Shown here: one piece after another, positions 10,081 to 17,788 of the stretch
Position numbering within the stretch: the stretch's first letter is position 1
Layout of the letters: every line of letters begins with the position of its first letter
DNA from: a virus
Virus record (IMG/VR): IMGVR_UViG_3300028536_000014
Coordinates: 1 to 64,000 of that record
Length of the DNA: 64,000 nt
Strand: one strand, 5' to 3'
Notes under the pieces: generated by a model
What the model was told of the DNA's origin: nothing
What the model saw: the letters and a program-made list of their open reading frames with translations, nothing else
Databases searched by the model: none
Position numbers and translations under genes: made by a program

Positions 10081-10112
10081 ATACTCCCAGACCGATAAGG
10101 TTCTGGGAGTAT
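10081..10112 (-). terminator. Terminator hairpin for the minus-strand unit
   Basis: Stem ATACTCCCAGA/ACC with complementary arm at about 10099-10112, just downstream of the stop of the 206-residue minus-strand gene. Confidence 0.65.
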
Positions 10113-10135
10113 GAAGTATGTCAAATGTATATCTA

Positions 10136-10756
10136 TTAAGCTTTATAAAACAACAAAACGTTTTGTTTACCTGTTTCAGTGAAAACAAGTGATGTTGTTT
10201 TAACAATATCAACCCGAGATAAAACCTGGCCACGTGTTTCTGGGTTTGCTGAAACTAGACACAAATTCATGAGTCGTTGAAAGACAGTGAGATTAGGATC
10301 ATCTTTCATCCAGTATTCAGAGAACCGATTGATATACCGTTCACCAAGCGCTGCTTTCTTATATTGCCAAAAGAACGACAAAACGATAATCCAATTCCGT
10401 CGAAAATCTTCAGGGGGTGATTTCTCAATAACCTTAATCAGCATCCTGCAGAAAGAAAGTTGATAATTCGCACCAGGAATGCCACCCGTCTTACTCATAG
10501 TGGTACCTGGTGCCATATCTGTAACATACTGCTGCATGAAAGTAATGAGTTCTGTTTTCAGCGGATCATTAAGTGCCAAAGAACGTTCAATTAGTGCGTT
10601 GAAGTCTTTGGTGAATGAATCTTCAACAGGAAGGATTACTTTTCGAATAGGTGTACCAACTTCTGGTCGTTTCACTATGGAATCATTAGATCTTAAAATC
10701 TTGATCTTTTCAGGTTTTATTTCCACTTCGACTGAACTTGTAACAGGATCGGTCAT
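10136..10756 (-). CDS. Hypothetical protein
   Basis: 206 residues, ATG with AAGGAA ribosome-binding site. Basic/acidic N-terminus of about 40 residues, then a helical domain with several Phe/Trp. Not recognised. It lies 9 nt downstream of the SLOG-like gene and in the same unit as the beta-prime-like gene, so it may act in transcription or DNA metabolism; that is context only. Confidence 0.6.
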   Translation of the reverse strand: MTDPVTSSVEVEIKPEKIKILRSNDSIVKRPEVGTPIRKVILPVEDSFTKDFNALIERSLALNDPLKTELITFMQQYVTDMAPGTTMSKTGGIPGANYQLSFCRMLIKVIEKSPPEDFRRNWIIVLSFFWQYKKAALGERYINRFSEYWMKDDPNLTVFQRLMNLCLVSANPETRGQVLSRVDIVKTTSLVFTETGKQNVLLFYKA

Positions 10757-10765
10757 GATATTTCC

Positions 10766-11539
10766 TTACGGTGTTTGAATGTGAAGGTATTTCAATAAAC
10801 GTTCTCTGGCATCCTGTTTCCCAAAATTAAAAACAGGGATATTAAGATGATGAGCAACTGCGATAACATGACTTGAATTACCAGTCTTTGGAGATCTAAT
10901 TTTAGGATCTTCACATCCGTCTTCTGTCCAAACAACAACGAATTGTGCAAGACTCTTAAGATTTTGTCCACAAACAAGACGAACATTTTTAGCCAAGAAT
11001 TTCTTTACTGTATCTTTCATGTCGTCAAACTTCGGAAAGAATTGTTTAGCAAAATACATTGCTTCTTCTGAAGTAAAGGTCAATTTTGATTGGCTATCAG
11101 CAAAATTACGCCAAGGAATAATAACCTCTTTATGTTTAGCATCCATGAACATTTTGTCAGGACCATCGAAGGCGCTAGTACGAACTGTGTAACCTCGTTG
11201 ATCCAATATGTCTCTGATTTCTTTCAACGCTGCTAGCGCCGTTTCTGGGACTTCTGCATTTCCGGTTCCGACGTACGGTCTGTAGAAAATAGGCGGGTCC
11301 ACAGAAAAGTCACGAGGTACCTCAGGAGCATTCCGACGAGAATTACCGCCGAAACGAGAAAAACCACCAGACTGAGAACCGGCATTCTTACGATAATTGT
11401 TAGAAGAATAATTATTCCCGCCAGTATAAGAACCACGCTGGTCTTGGTGTGTGGATGATTCTTTTGGTGCCGAAGGAGCAGAGTATTCTTGAAATCCTTT
11501 GCTTTCGTATCCAGATGAGTTTGATTCTTGGTCACTCAT
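10766..11539 (-). CDS. SLOG/DprA-like Rossmann protein with disordered N-terminus
   Basis: 257 residues. Residues 1-75 are low-complexity Ser/Gly/Asn/Gln. From about residue 80 the text fits a SLOG-like nucleotide-binding fold seen in phage proteins: GYTVRTSAFDGPDKMF (usual GxxLRSGxAxGAD), an IIPW segment, FVVVWTEDG, and TGNSSHVIAVAHHLNIPVFN near the C-terminus. The usual RSGGA is changed to RTSAF, so ligand binding may be altered. SLOG domains bind nucleotides or nucleotide-derived signals; the partner here is unknown. Ribosome-binding site AAAGAGGG. Confidence 0.65.
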   Translation of the reverse strand: MSDQESNSSGYESKGFQEYSAPSAPKESSTHQDQRGSYTGGNNYSSNNYRKNAGSQSGGFSRFGGNSRRNAPEVPRDFSVDPPIFYRPYVGTGNAEVPETALAALKEIRDILDQRGYTVRTSAFDGPDKMFMDAKHKEVIIPWRNFADSQSKLTFTSEEAMYFAKQFFPKFDDMKDTVKKFLAKNVRLVCGQNLKSLAQFVVVWTEDGCEDPKIRSPKTGNSSHVIAVAHHLNIPVFNFGKQDARERLLKYLHIQTP

Positions 11540-11555
11540 TACGCCCTCTTTTTAT

Positions 11556-12866
11556 TTATGTCAGTACAGAACGAAGATCAACTTCTGCAGTTGACAACAC
11601 TTTGCCGTGCATAGCCTTTAACGACTGGTTCAGGATGAGATGTGAAACTTCCGTTAGTGGAATGACTAAACCTTCCTTATATTGGGAAAGCGCACGTCCA
11701 GAACACATTCGACATAGTCGATCGCCAGGACCTGCTTGACAATACGCTGGTGAACGTATAATCACGCTCTGGTCTAAATAATGGTTAGCATCTTCTATTT
11801 TTTCTATTAGTTTCATTTCAGTCTTTTCAATGATGGTACGACCAACCAACATCCCGATCGTATCTTTGGTATAGACTTTCTTGAGACCCAGTGTTGTTCC
11901 ACAATCTTCCATATCGATGGAATAGTTACTTCCTATACGAATCACTGATTTAGATACCACACCACCGTTGATGGTTTCTGTTCCACGTGAATAAGAACCA
12001 AAACGAGCACCGTTTAAAGATGCTGTATATTCAACTGGATCGGTTGGTTGACCTTCTTCCAACGTTCTGGTAATGGGAACGATAGGATCTTTCGGATCCA
12101 AACGTTCGGGTATACCAATAGCTAAAAACATTTTCTTTCTGGAAACATCCAGAACTTTTCCTTTATAGAAAGTTCCAAAGGCCTGATCATCTTTAAGCCA
12201 TTCACGATCAAAAGCTTTAAGTTTATTTTCATATTCAGCAAATACAGTAGGATCATTCAGGTTACTACCATATTCATTTAAGAGCTGTGTTCTATAGGCT
12301 GCTAACTCTGGAGACTTTGTAATACCTTTACGAGTAGCCGACCAGTTAGTAATGGGTGCAAATTGTTCAAGATAAACTAAACTGTCTCGAAACTTTAGAT
12401 ATTCATCAACATAAATTTTAGCATTGTCTCTGATTTCACCAGACTTAGGAGTGTCAATTAATCGAGATGCGATATACTTCTCATGGTTTTGGACACTTAA
12501 TTTTCCATTATCAAACGGATACTTAGGTCCAAAATTTGGTAGAATAATGACTGCATTGAAAATAAGATTTCCAATACAAGTTTCGAAAGACTCCTTGATA
12601 TTAGGCATCCAACTCGAATCTACTTTAATTCTTTCTTTGAAATGAAAGAGAGGTTCTTTCGTTAGACTATCATCAATTGTTTCAAGCGTTCCATCTTTAT
12701 TAATGAATCGATAAGCTGGATTAAAACTAATGATTCTTAAAAAATAAGTATTTTCAAGATAAGCATCTGATTTTTCTTTCGTTACACAGAAAGCTGAAAA
12801 TATCCAAGATAGATTATTCGCTAGACCAGCTTGAAGTGCTCTTTTAAGATAATCGTGTCTTTTCAT
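11556..12866 (-). CDS. RNA polymerase beta-prime-like subunit fragment (first set)
   Basis: 436 residues. Residues about 285-330 carry GARFGSYSRG and EDCGTTLGL, matching the bacterial beta-prime GAR(K)G...DCGT region. Residues about 375-395 have IIRSPAYC...LCRMCSG, the CxxCxG zinc-type element of beta-prime. The end (SHLILNQSLKAMHGKVLS) corresponds to the start of the bridge-helix/trigger-loop part. phiKZ-like phages split beta and beta-prime over several genes and carry two polymerases, one virion-packaged and one early-to-late. This is one beta-prime piece; the gene at 19441 is a different one. Its ATG lies inside the end of the upstream gene. Confidence 0.8.
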   Translation of the reverse strand: MKRHDYLKRALQAGLANNLSWIFSAFCVTKEKSDAYLENTYFLRIISFNPAYRFINKDGTLETIDDSLTKEPLFHFKERIKVDSSWMPNIKESFETCIGNLIFNAVIILPNFGPKYPFDNGKLSVQNHEKYIASRLIDTPKSGEIRDNAKIYVDEYLKFRDSLVYLEQFAPITNWSATRKGITKSPELAAYRTQLLNEYGSNLNDPTVFAEYENKLKAFDREWLKDDQAFGTFYKGKVLDVSRKKMFLAIGIPERLDPKDPIVPITRTLEEGQPTDPVEYTASLNGARFGSYSRGTETINGGVVSKSVIRIGSNYSIDMEDCGTTLGLKKVYTKDTIGMLVGRTIIEKTEMKLIEKIEDANHYLDQSVIIRSPAYCQAGPGDRLCRMCSGRALSQYKEGLVIPLTEVSHLILNQSLKAMHGKVLSTAEVDLRSVLT

Positions 12867-13701
12867 TGTTAATCTTCCTGGTATCTTGAATTTTACTAAT
12901 CATCTTCAATACAAAATTTTCAGCTCTACCAACCAGATCGATCGATTTAAATGCCGTTTCACCGACATCACGATAAGTTGTTAGAATCGCTTGTTCTGGT
13001 GTATCAGACATATAAATGATTGAAAGAATATTCAATGCAGATTGTTCATTGTTGTTTTCCACAACAAGATGTTCCTCTACAAAAGGAAGATAAAGACGTA
13101 ATGGATATCCTACTTTCATTCCAGCATCCAGTAAGACAAATCCAATATGAGATTTACCTAAAACGTCATTGAACAATTTAACACGCTCAATAATAGAGTA
13201 ATCAACAGGTTCTTCTTCTTCGAATTGAAGTTGATTTTCGATATAAAGTTCAAGAAGTTCTAATGTTCTTACATTAACTTCTTTTAATAAGTGAAGAAAG
13301 TGAGCTTGATCATATTCTGTCAGTTCTTCCAAAATTCTAGATAGTTTATCAACACTATCTTCTTCTGAAGTCAATATAGAAATAATCGTAATGTAATTTT
13401 CTAGATGTTGAATACGAAATAATGCATCTAAAATAATAATACGATCATGAGTTGTTGCGTTATCTGTTAACTCGATAAGATGTTGTTTAACGATGTAATC
13501 TAGTTGATTGTTAAGTTCAATTACAAAATGATTAGCTCTTGATTGAATATCAGAAACTGATTCGTTTGTAATTACATCAGTGATCCCACCATATGCATTT
13601 TGATGTTCGAATGCTTCGAAAAGACTAATTGCTTTTCGAATATTTTCAATGTATCCTGGTGTGAAGACATGAGAAATGAAGTCTTCAATAAGTTCGTTCA
13701 A
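12844..13701 (-). CDS. Hypothetical helical protein coupled to RNAP gene
   Basis: 285 residues, TTG start chosen because AAGGAGAGG lies at the right distance. The whole protein is predicted alpha-helical and acidic, with no recognised motif. Its last 23 nt overlap the start of the beta-prime-like gene, so the two are translationally coupled. An RNA polymerase accessory role is possible by context only. Confidence 0.6.
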   Translation of the reverse strand: MNELIEDFISHVFTPGYIENIRKAISLFEAFEHQNAYGGITDVITNESVSDIQSRANHFVIELNNQLDYIVKQHLIELTDNATTHDRIIILDALFRIQHLENYITIISILTSEEDSVDKLSRILEELTEYDQAHFLHLLKEVNVRTLELLELYIENQLQFEEEEPVDYSIIERVKLFNDVLGKSHIGFVLLDAGMKVGYPLRLYLPFVEEHLVVENNNEQSALNILSIIYMSDTPEQAILTTYRDVGETAFKSIDLVGRAENFVLKMISKIQDTRKINNEKTRLS

Positions 13702-13788
13702 TGACCCTCTCCTTAAGAATTTAATTCATACCACACTTATTAATTAGTGCGGGTCGTCACATCATGCTAAAACTAATAGGTAAAATTA

Positions 13789-14415
13789 ATGTCAAAGAAG
13801 ACAAGCTTTCCCACAAACAAACGTGTATCTCGCACGATCATGCAGGCTGAAGAACATAAATTTCCATTTCCTGTTTCAATACCAACCACTCAACGAACTG
13901 CGATTTCTAAAGAAGCTCGCAAACTCTCTCAACATTCAAAGCCTAATGTTCGCTCCCAACCTCGAACAACAGAATTAGAATGGAATACATTTAACGGGCT
14001 TTATCAATCAATAGCCAAAGGTATTCTGGAATTTTCTGAAGCAATTTTCCATAATTTAAAAGCCGTTGAAGCAAATAAGGAACATACGGGTGAAAAGGTT
14101 GATCCTGTTTTTCTTCGATTTGTTCAACAGGCTATTCAAGATTGTGAAACATTCTCAAAAGAATTGGTTCTTATAAAAGATCGTCATAAGACCAAAGAAG
14201 GTCAATTAGTGACTAATGATGAGATGGAAGAGTATTATGCACTCGGTGAAGCTTATTACAGTTTCTTCGAGCGATTCAAAACGATCGCTTTCCAAGCATC
14301 AGTCGAAATTACTGCTTACTTATCTTCGGAAGTTACTAACGTTGATGAAAATCAGAATCTTCAGAATCTAGTCGCAAATGCAACCAATACAATTTCCTCT
14401 ATAACAACAACTTAA
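13789..14415 (+). CDS. Hypothetical protein, assembly cluster
   Basis: 208 residues. Basic, disordered N-terminal 65 residues, then a helical domain, ending in an Asn/Thr/Ser tail. It is 8 nt upstream of the frameshift gene and in the same plus-strand unit. Not recognised; a role in tail or head assembly is guessed from neighbours. Confidence 0.55.
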   Translation: MSKKTSFPTNKRVSRTIMQAEEHKFPFPVSIPTTQRTAISKEARKLSQHSKPNVRSQPRTTELEWNTFNGLYQSIAKGILEFSEAIFHNLKAVEANKEHTGEKVDPVFLRFVQQAIQDCETFSKELVLIKDRHKTKEGQLVTNDEMEEYYALGEAYYSFFERFKTIAFQASVEITAYLSSEVTNVDENQNLQNLVANATNTISSITTT

Positions 14416-14423
14416 AGCAAAAC

Positions 14424-16052
14424 ATGAACGAACATATTGAAGGTAGTGAAACTGGACAGACTGCAGTTGAACCATCAGTCATTGTAACTGAGGTAACTTC
14501 TTCTCCGTCTGTTGCAACTGCAACAGACGGAATTCAGCAGACAGATGCGGACTATCTTCAGGAACCAGATCCGCAAAAAACTGATCGATCAGAAGTTTCA
14601 GAATTTTCTTCTGAAGCACCAGAACCAACTTATAGTAAACGTCCCAATCAGAACGTATTTCTTGATTCGGTAGTCTCTAAGGATAATCCTGATCCTGCCG
14701 GCATTTCAATATCGCTTCCTAGTGATACTTCGACACGAACAGAAGAAGTCATTACTAATATTCCAAATATCGACGTGTCAGGAACCGAACAGGGAACCAA
14801 GTGGGCTCAAGCTGTACAAGCTGCTCTTGGCTTGAATTCATATGAAGATGTCTTCCTGTCAACACTGGAAGACCAAAATGCTGATTTTCATCAGAGCTTG
14901 GAAGTCAATGGAACAAAATTTGGTTCTAATGAAGTCAAATTCAGAGAACGCCAAAATACCTCCTTTGACGGTGAAGCAGCTGTTCTTCGTACTATTTCAC
15001 ATTTGGGGCTTGGAAGCACTTGGAATACCGGACTTTACAATACTGGTATTTGGATTACGTTCAAACCACCCACTGAAGAAGATCTAGTTGAGCTTTATCG
15101 TCAACTTACTGCAGATCAGATTGAAATGGGACGGATGTCTTATGGATTGGCATATGCTAACACTAGCTCGTATCATATCGAACGGTTATGCCGATTTGCA
15201 CAACAACATATTTATCGCATTAATGCAAATCCTGATGAAATTGGTCCGGCCAATATTCTTGACCATATCAAATCTCAGGATATCACATCACTGTTATGGG
15301 GACTTGCTTGTACAATGTTCCCTAAAGGTTTCAACTATAGCAGAGCTTGCATGGTTGATCCTGAAAAATGTCAACACGTTACAAATGAAATTCTGAATCT
15401 AAGAAAATTGCAATTAGTCAATCGTGCAGGTTTGACAGATCGTCAGAAAGCTCATATGGCTGAACACCGTGGTGGAACTAAGATTACTGTTAAGGATCTG
15501 CAATCCTACGGATCTGAGATGACACGAGCCTCTTTCCATCGAGTTGTTGTCAACGAAGGTGAGAAAGACGAAATTACAATTAATTTACGTTCACCTTCTA
15601 TAACTGAGTATATCCAAACAGGTCACCGTTGGATTGACGACATGGTCAATAATGTCGAACAGGTTTTAGGTTCCACTGGTACTGTGGAAGAAAAGAATAA
15701 ATTGATCGATATGAAATCTCGCGCTACAATCATGCGTCAGTATTGTCATTGGGTTAGTTCGATTGAACTTGACACCAATCAAATTACCGATAGGGCTTCT
15801 ATCGAAAAGGTATTGAATAACATCAGTGGTGATCAAAATATTCGTGAAACATTCTTAACGGAAGTGAAGAAATTCATTGAGAACTCTTCGGTTTCAGTTG
15901 TCGGTATACCCACCTATGATTGTCCTAAATGTGGTAAACCTAATGAAGGTAATATTACCTTTCCGTATCGGACCAATATGATTCCGATCGATGTCATCCA
16001 ACTTTTTTTCGTCCTGCTTACTCAGAAACGCAGGGATCTGGAGAACAGATAA
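14424..16052 (+). CDS. Baseplate/tail-assembly-type protein, zero-frame product of a likely frameshift
   Basis: 542 residues. Residues 1-120 are acidic and Ser/Thr/Glu-rich; the middle is helical; residues about 494-502 form a zinc-ribbon-like half site (YDCPKCGKPN). The zero frame ends about 14 codons after a T7 run at 16003-16009. There the heptamer T TTT TTC is in the correct phase for -1 slippage, and coding text continues in the -1 frame to 16537. The zero-frame protein and a fused product of about 700 residues may both be made, as in tail assembly chaperone genes. The combination of Cys-ribbon and downstream helical tail resembles baseplate-hub or chaperone proteins, but I cannot name the family. 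Confidence 0.7.
   Translation: MNEHIEGSETGQTAVEPSVIVTEVTSSPSVATATDGIQQTDADYLQEPDPQKTDRSEVSEFSSEAPEPTYSKRPNQNVFLDSVVSKDNPDPAGISISLPSDTSTRTEEVITNIPNIDVSGTEQGTKWAQAVQAALGLNSYEDVFLSTLEDQNADFHQSLEVNGTKFGSNEVKFRERQNTSFDGEAAVLRTISHLGLGSTWNTGLYNTGIWITFKPPTEEDLVELYRQLTADQIEMGRMSYGLAYANTSSYHIERLCRFAQQHIYRINANPDEIGPANILDHIKSQDITSLLWGLACTMFPKGFNYSRACMVDPEKCQHVTNEILNLRKLQLVNRAGLTDRQKAHMAEHRGGTKITVKDLQSYGSEMTRASFHRVVVNEGEKDEITINLRSPSITEYIQTGHRWIDDMVNNVEQVLGSTGTVEEKNKLIDMKSRATIMRQYCHWVSSIELDTNQITDRASIEKVLNNISGDQNIRETFLTEVKKFIENSSVSVVGIPTYDCPKCGKPNEGNITFPYRTNMIPIDVIQLFFVLLTQKRRDLENR
16004..16010 (+). promoter_or_regulatory. Candidate -1 ribosomal frameshift heptamer
   Basis: TTTTTTC in zero-frame phase T-TTT-TTC, a canonical XXXYYYZ slip site. 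Slipping joins the 542-codon frame to the frame that is open to 16537. Confidence 0.6.
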
Positions 16053-16537
16053 GTAAATACCTTGTAGGTCATCCGGACTATGGTCGTCACATTGATCCGG
16101 CTTCGATCTTGCAAAGTGTTCTGGGTGCGGATGTTATTACCGGTAGCATAGAGATACAACAAACGATGATGGACGTTTATGAAACTATTTATAACGTCTT
16201 TAATCATCTTAAGAATTTCAAAAGTCCTCCAGCTTCGAGGAGACCTTTAGCTAGCGTTGCTTTCCATAAAGGTGAAGATTTTACTACAGGAAGTCTATTG
16301 GAAGATACGATGCGCATATTTCGTGATCTCCCAATTAAAGATATTTTCGGTATTGACTACTTACAGTTTATGAAACTACCGGTTGATATCGTAGAAATGA
16401 TGGTTAAGATGGCTCGTGAAAAACATGAAAATGAATCTAAAACAGCCGCTAAAGCAGATCATGCATTAAAATCATCACTGCGAGAAGAACAACAAAGACA
16501 TGCCGATGCATTAAAAGGTCGGAAAATGATTCGATAA
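16010..16537 (+). CDS. -1 frame extension (C-terminal part of frameshift product)
   Basis: This frame is open from 15953 and reads as coding from just after the T-run (RPAYSETQGSGEQISKYL...). No ATG or GTG is available near its start. The first TTG (16109) has no ribosome-binding site, so independent translation is unlikely. It gives about 175 residues: helical, with FGIDYLQFMKLPVDIVEMM near the end, similar in flavour to tail assembly chaperone C-termini, then a charged Lys/Glu/Arg tail. If the T-run length is a sequencing error, the two frames would be one ordinary gene of about 717 codons. Confidence 0.65.
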   Translation, partial: RPAYSETQGSGEQISKYLVGHPDYGRHIDPASILQSVLGADVITGSIEIQQTMMDVYETIYNVFNHLKNFKSPPASRRPLASVAFHKGEDFTTGSLLEDTMRIFRDLPIKDIFGIDYLQFMKLPVDIVEMMVKMAREKHENESKTAAKADHALKSSLREEQQRHADALKGRKMIR

Positions 16538-16540
16538 ATG

Positions 16541-16575
16541 ACATACACCTACAGGTAATTCCTGTAGGTGTATGT
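16541..16575. terminator. Bidirectional hairpin between convergent genes
   Basis: Perfect 15-bp arms ACATACACCTACAGG and its complement around a 5-nt loop, between the plus-strand assembly unit and the minus-strand peptidase gene. Confidence 0.8.
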
Positions 16576-16586
16576 TTATGTTTGTT

Positions 16587-17171
16587 TTAAGGTATCGTGT
16601 TGAACAAAATTACATGTTCAATAGCGGTATGTTTAATTTCTTCTGTTGTATAAACTGCTTTTAAAGATGGGTCATAAATTTTGTCACCATCCCAATAAAC
16701 AAAATGAGAAAGCGTTTTATAGTTTTTTGATGGAACTTTAAGAATAGCTTCACGTTTCCATATGTATAAAACTGGTAAACTAAATCCTCTACTAGAGAAT
16801 CCAACAACCCACTGATAATCTTCTCCTTCATTCATTCCTAAAGCAGTAAAGATTTCGTGTAATTTATTGTTGTATGAACCGTTATGCTGAATAAATGAAG
16901 TAAGAGTGCTTCCCAATAACTCTGCGATTTCTCGATAATCAATTCGCATTACCATAGCCATACAAGCGATAAGACAATCGTGTTTATCAGCTTTTTGTTG
17001 TACCAATTTAGGTGGTTTTAGATGACGTTCAAGTTCATCTACTCCTTTCACAAGGAGTTCATGATGTTGAAATGATTCTTCCACCTGAGTATTCTTCCAA
17101 AAACGCCAAGTGTAATATTGGGCTTTTCTGAATAGAGGAACAAGTCGCCGTATAATTTTACCAATTTTCAT
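16587..17171 (-). CDS. C39-like cysteine peptidase domain protein
   Basis: 194 residues. The text KHDCLIACMAMVMRIDYREI (residues about 64-83) fits the catalytic-Cys helix of C39-like papain-fold peptidases. LSHFVYWDGDKIYDPS (about 154-169) fits the downstream His and Asp block (H-F-V then YDPS). It lacks an ABC-transporter part or an obvious secretion signal. Role unknown: processing of a phage or host peptide, or an inhibitory pseudo-enzyme. It overlaps the next upstream gene by 4 nt (ATGA type), so is coupled to the zinc-binding 97-residue protein. Confidence 0.65.
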   Translation of the reverse strand: MKIGKIIRRLVPLFRKAQYYTWRFWKNTQVEESFQHHELLVKGVDELERHLKPPKLVQQKADKHDCLIACMAMVMRIDYREIAELLGSTLTSFIQHNGSYNNKLHEIFTALGMNEGEDYQWVVGFSSRGFSLPVLYIWKREAILKVPSKNYKTLSHFVYWDGDKIYDPSLKAVYTTEEIKHTAIEHVILFNTIP

Positions 17172-17461
17172 TTGATATTATCCATTCGTTCTTTCCAACC
17201 AACCAAATGAATCTGTTCATGAAACCCACAAACTTGACAATCAACTATATGAGGACAAACAATTGAAGGATTAACATCTCCATTTTTACTGATGACATAT
17301 GTTATTAATGCTCCATCTTTCGTGATTTCACATTTTAATAAATGCATAGGACCTCCACATTTTGCACAATAATAAATAGCGCTATACTTGCAATCATTAT
17401 CTATAGTGAGTTTCCACTGTCCTTTATTACGACCGTGAGTTGATTTCAGTATACCAGACAT
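17168..17461 (-). CDS. Small four-Cys zinc-binding-like protein
   Basis: 97 residues with two Cys pairs: YYCAKCGGPM near residue 32 and CPHIVDCQVCGFH near residue 76, suggesting a treble-clef or zinc-ribbon fold. ATG with GGAAAT upstream. Lies between a 52-residue gene and the C39-like peptidase gene in one unit. Confidence 0.6.
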   Translation of the reverse strand: MSGILKSTHGRNKGQWKLTIDNDCKYSAIYYCAKCGGPMHLLKCEITKDGALITYVISKNGDVNPSIVCPHIVDCQVCGFHEQIHLVGWKERMDNIK

Positions 17462-17470
17462 AATAATTTC

Positions 17471-17629
17471 CTATTTCGTTTTCTTTGAAACAGATCCCGG
17501 CTTATGTTTTTCTTTTTGTGCTTTTTCGATACGATTCAATGTTCCGAATACATAAGCATCTTTTTGCTTACCATGTAGACCTTTTTTCTTGGCCTCTTCT
17601 TCTAATCGCTTATGAAGTGCTTCAGGCAT
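17471..17629 (-). CDS. Small basic phage protein (52 residues)
   Basis: ATG at 17629 with GGAG 7 nt upstream; stop at 17471. The sequence begins MPEALHKRLEEEAKKKGLHG and contains DAYVFGTLNRIEKA, a pattern I have met in many small phage proteins of unknown function (xxAKKKGLxGxxxDxYVYGTL). Highly basic, probably nucleic-acid or protein binding. It is first gene of the unit leading to the C39-like peptidase. Confidence 0.7.
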   Translation of the reverse strand: MPEALHKRLEEEAKKKGLHGKQKDAYVFGTLNRIEKAQKEKHKPGSVSKKTK

Positions 17630-17660
17630 AAATATCTCCTATATAACTAGGGTTAATTAA

Positions 17661-17686
17661 AAGAGAAGTATTGGTACTAAAATATA
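17661..17686 (-). promoter_or_regulatory. Weak phage promoter-like motif
   Basis: A degenerate copy of the recurrent motif (plus-strand text AGAGAAGTATTGGTACTAAA) 30-55 nt upstream of the 52-residue gene. Confidence 0.35.
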
Positions 17687-17735
17687 TGAATAACACCACA
17701 CGATCTCGTAATAATTATTTACGATTAAAAAAAAT

Positions 17736-17760
17736 AGAACCTGGATATAACCCAGGTTCT
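17736..17760 (-). terminator. Rho-independent terminator
   Basis: Stem AGAACCTGG / CCAGGTTCT with 7-nt loop; on the minus strand it is followed by ATTTTTTTT. It ends the helicase transcript. Confidence 0.8.
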
Positions 17761-17788
17761 ATTTGAATGAATCTGCTAGTTAAATACT

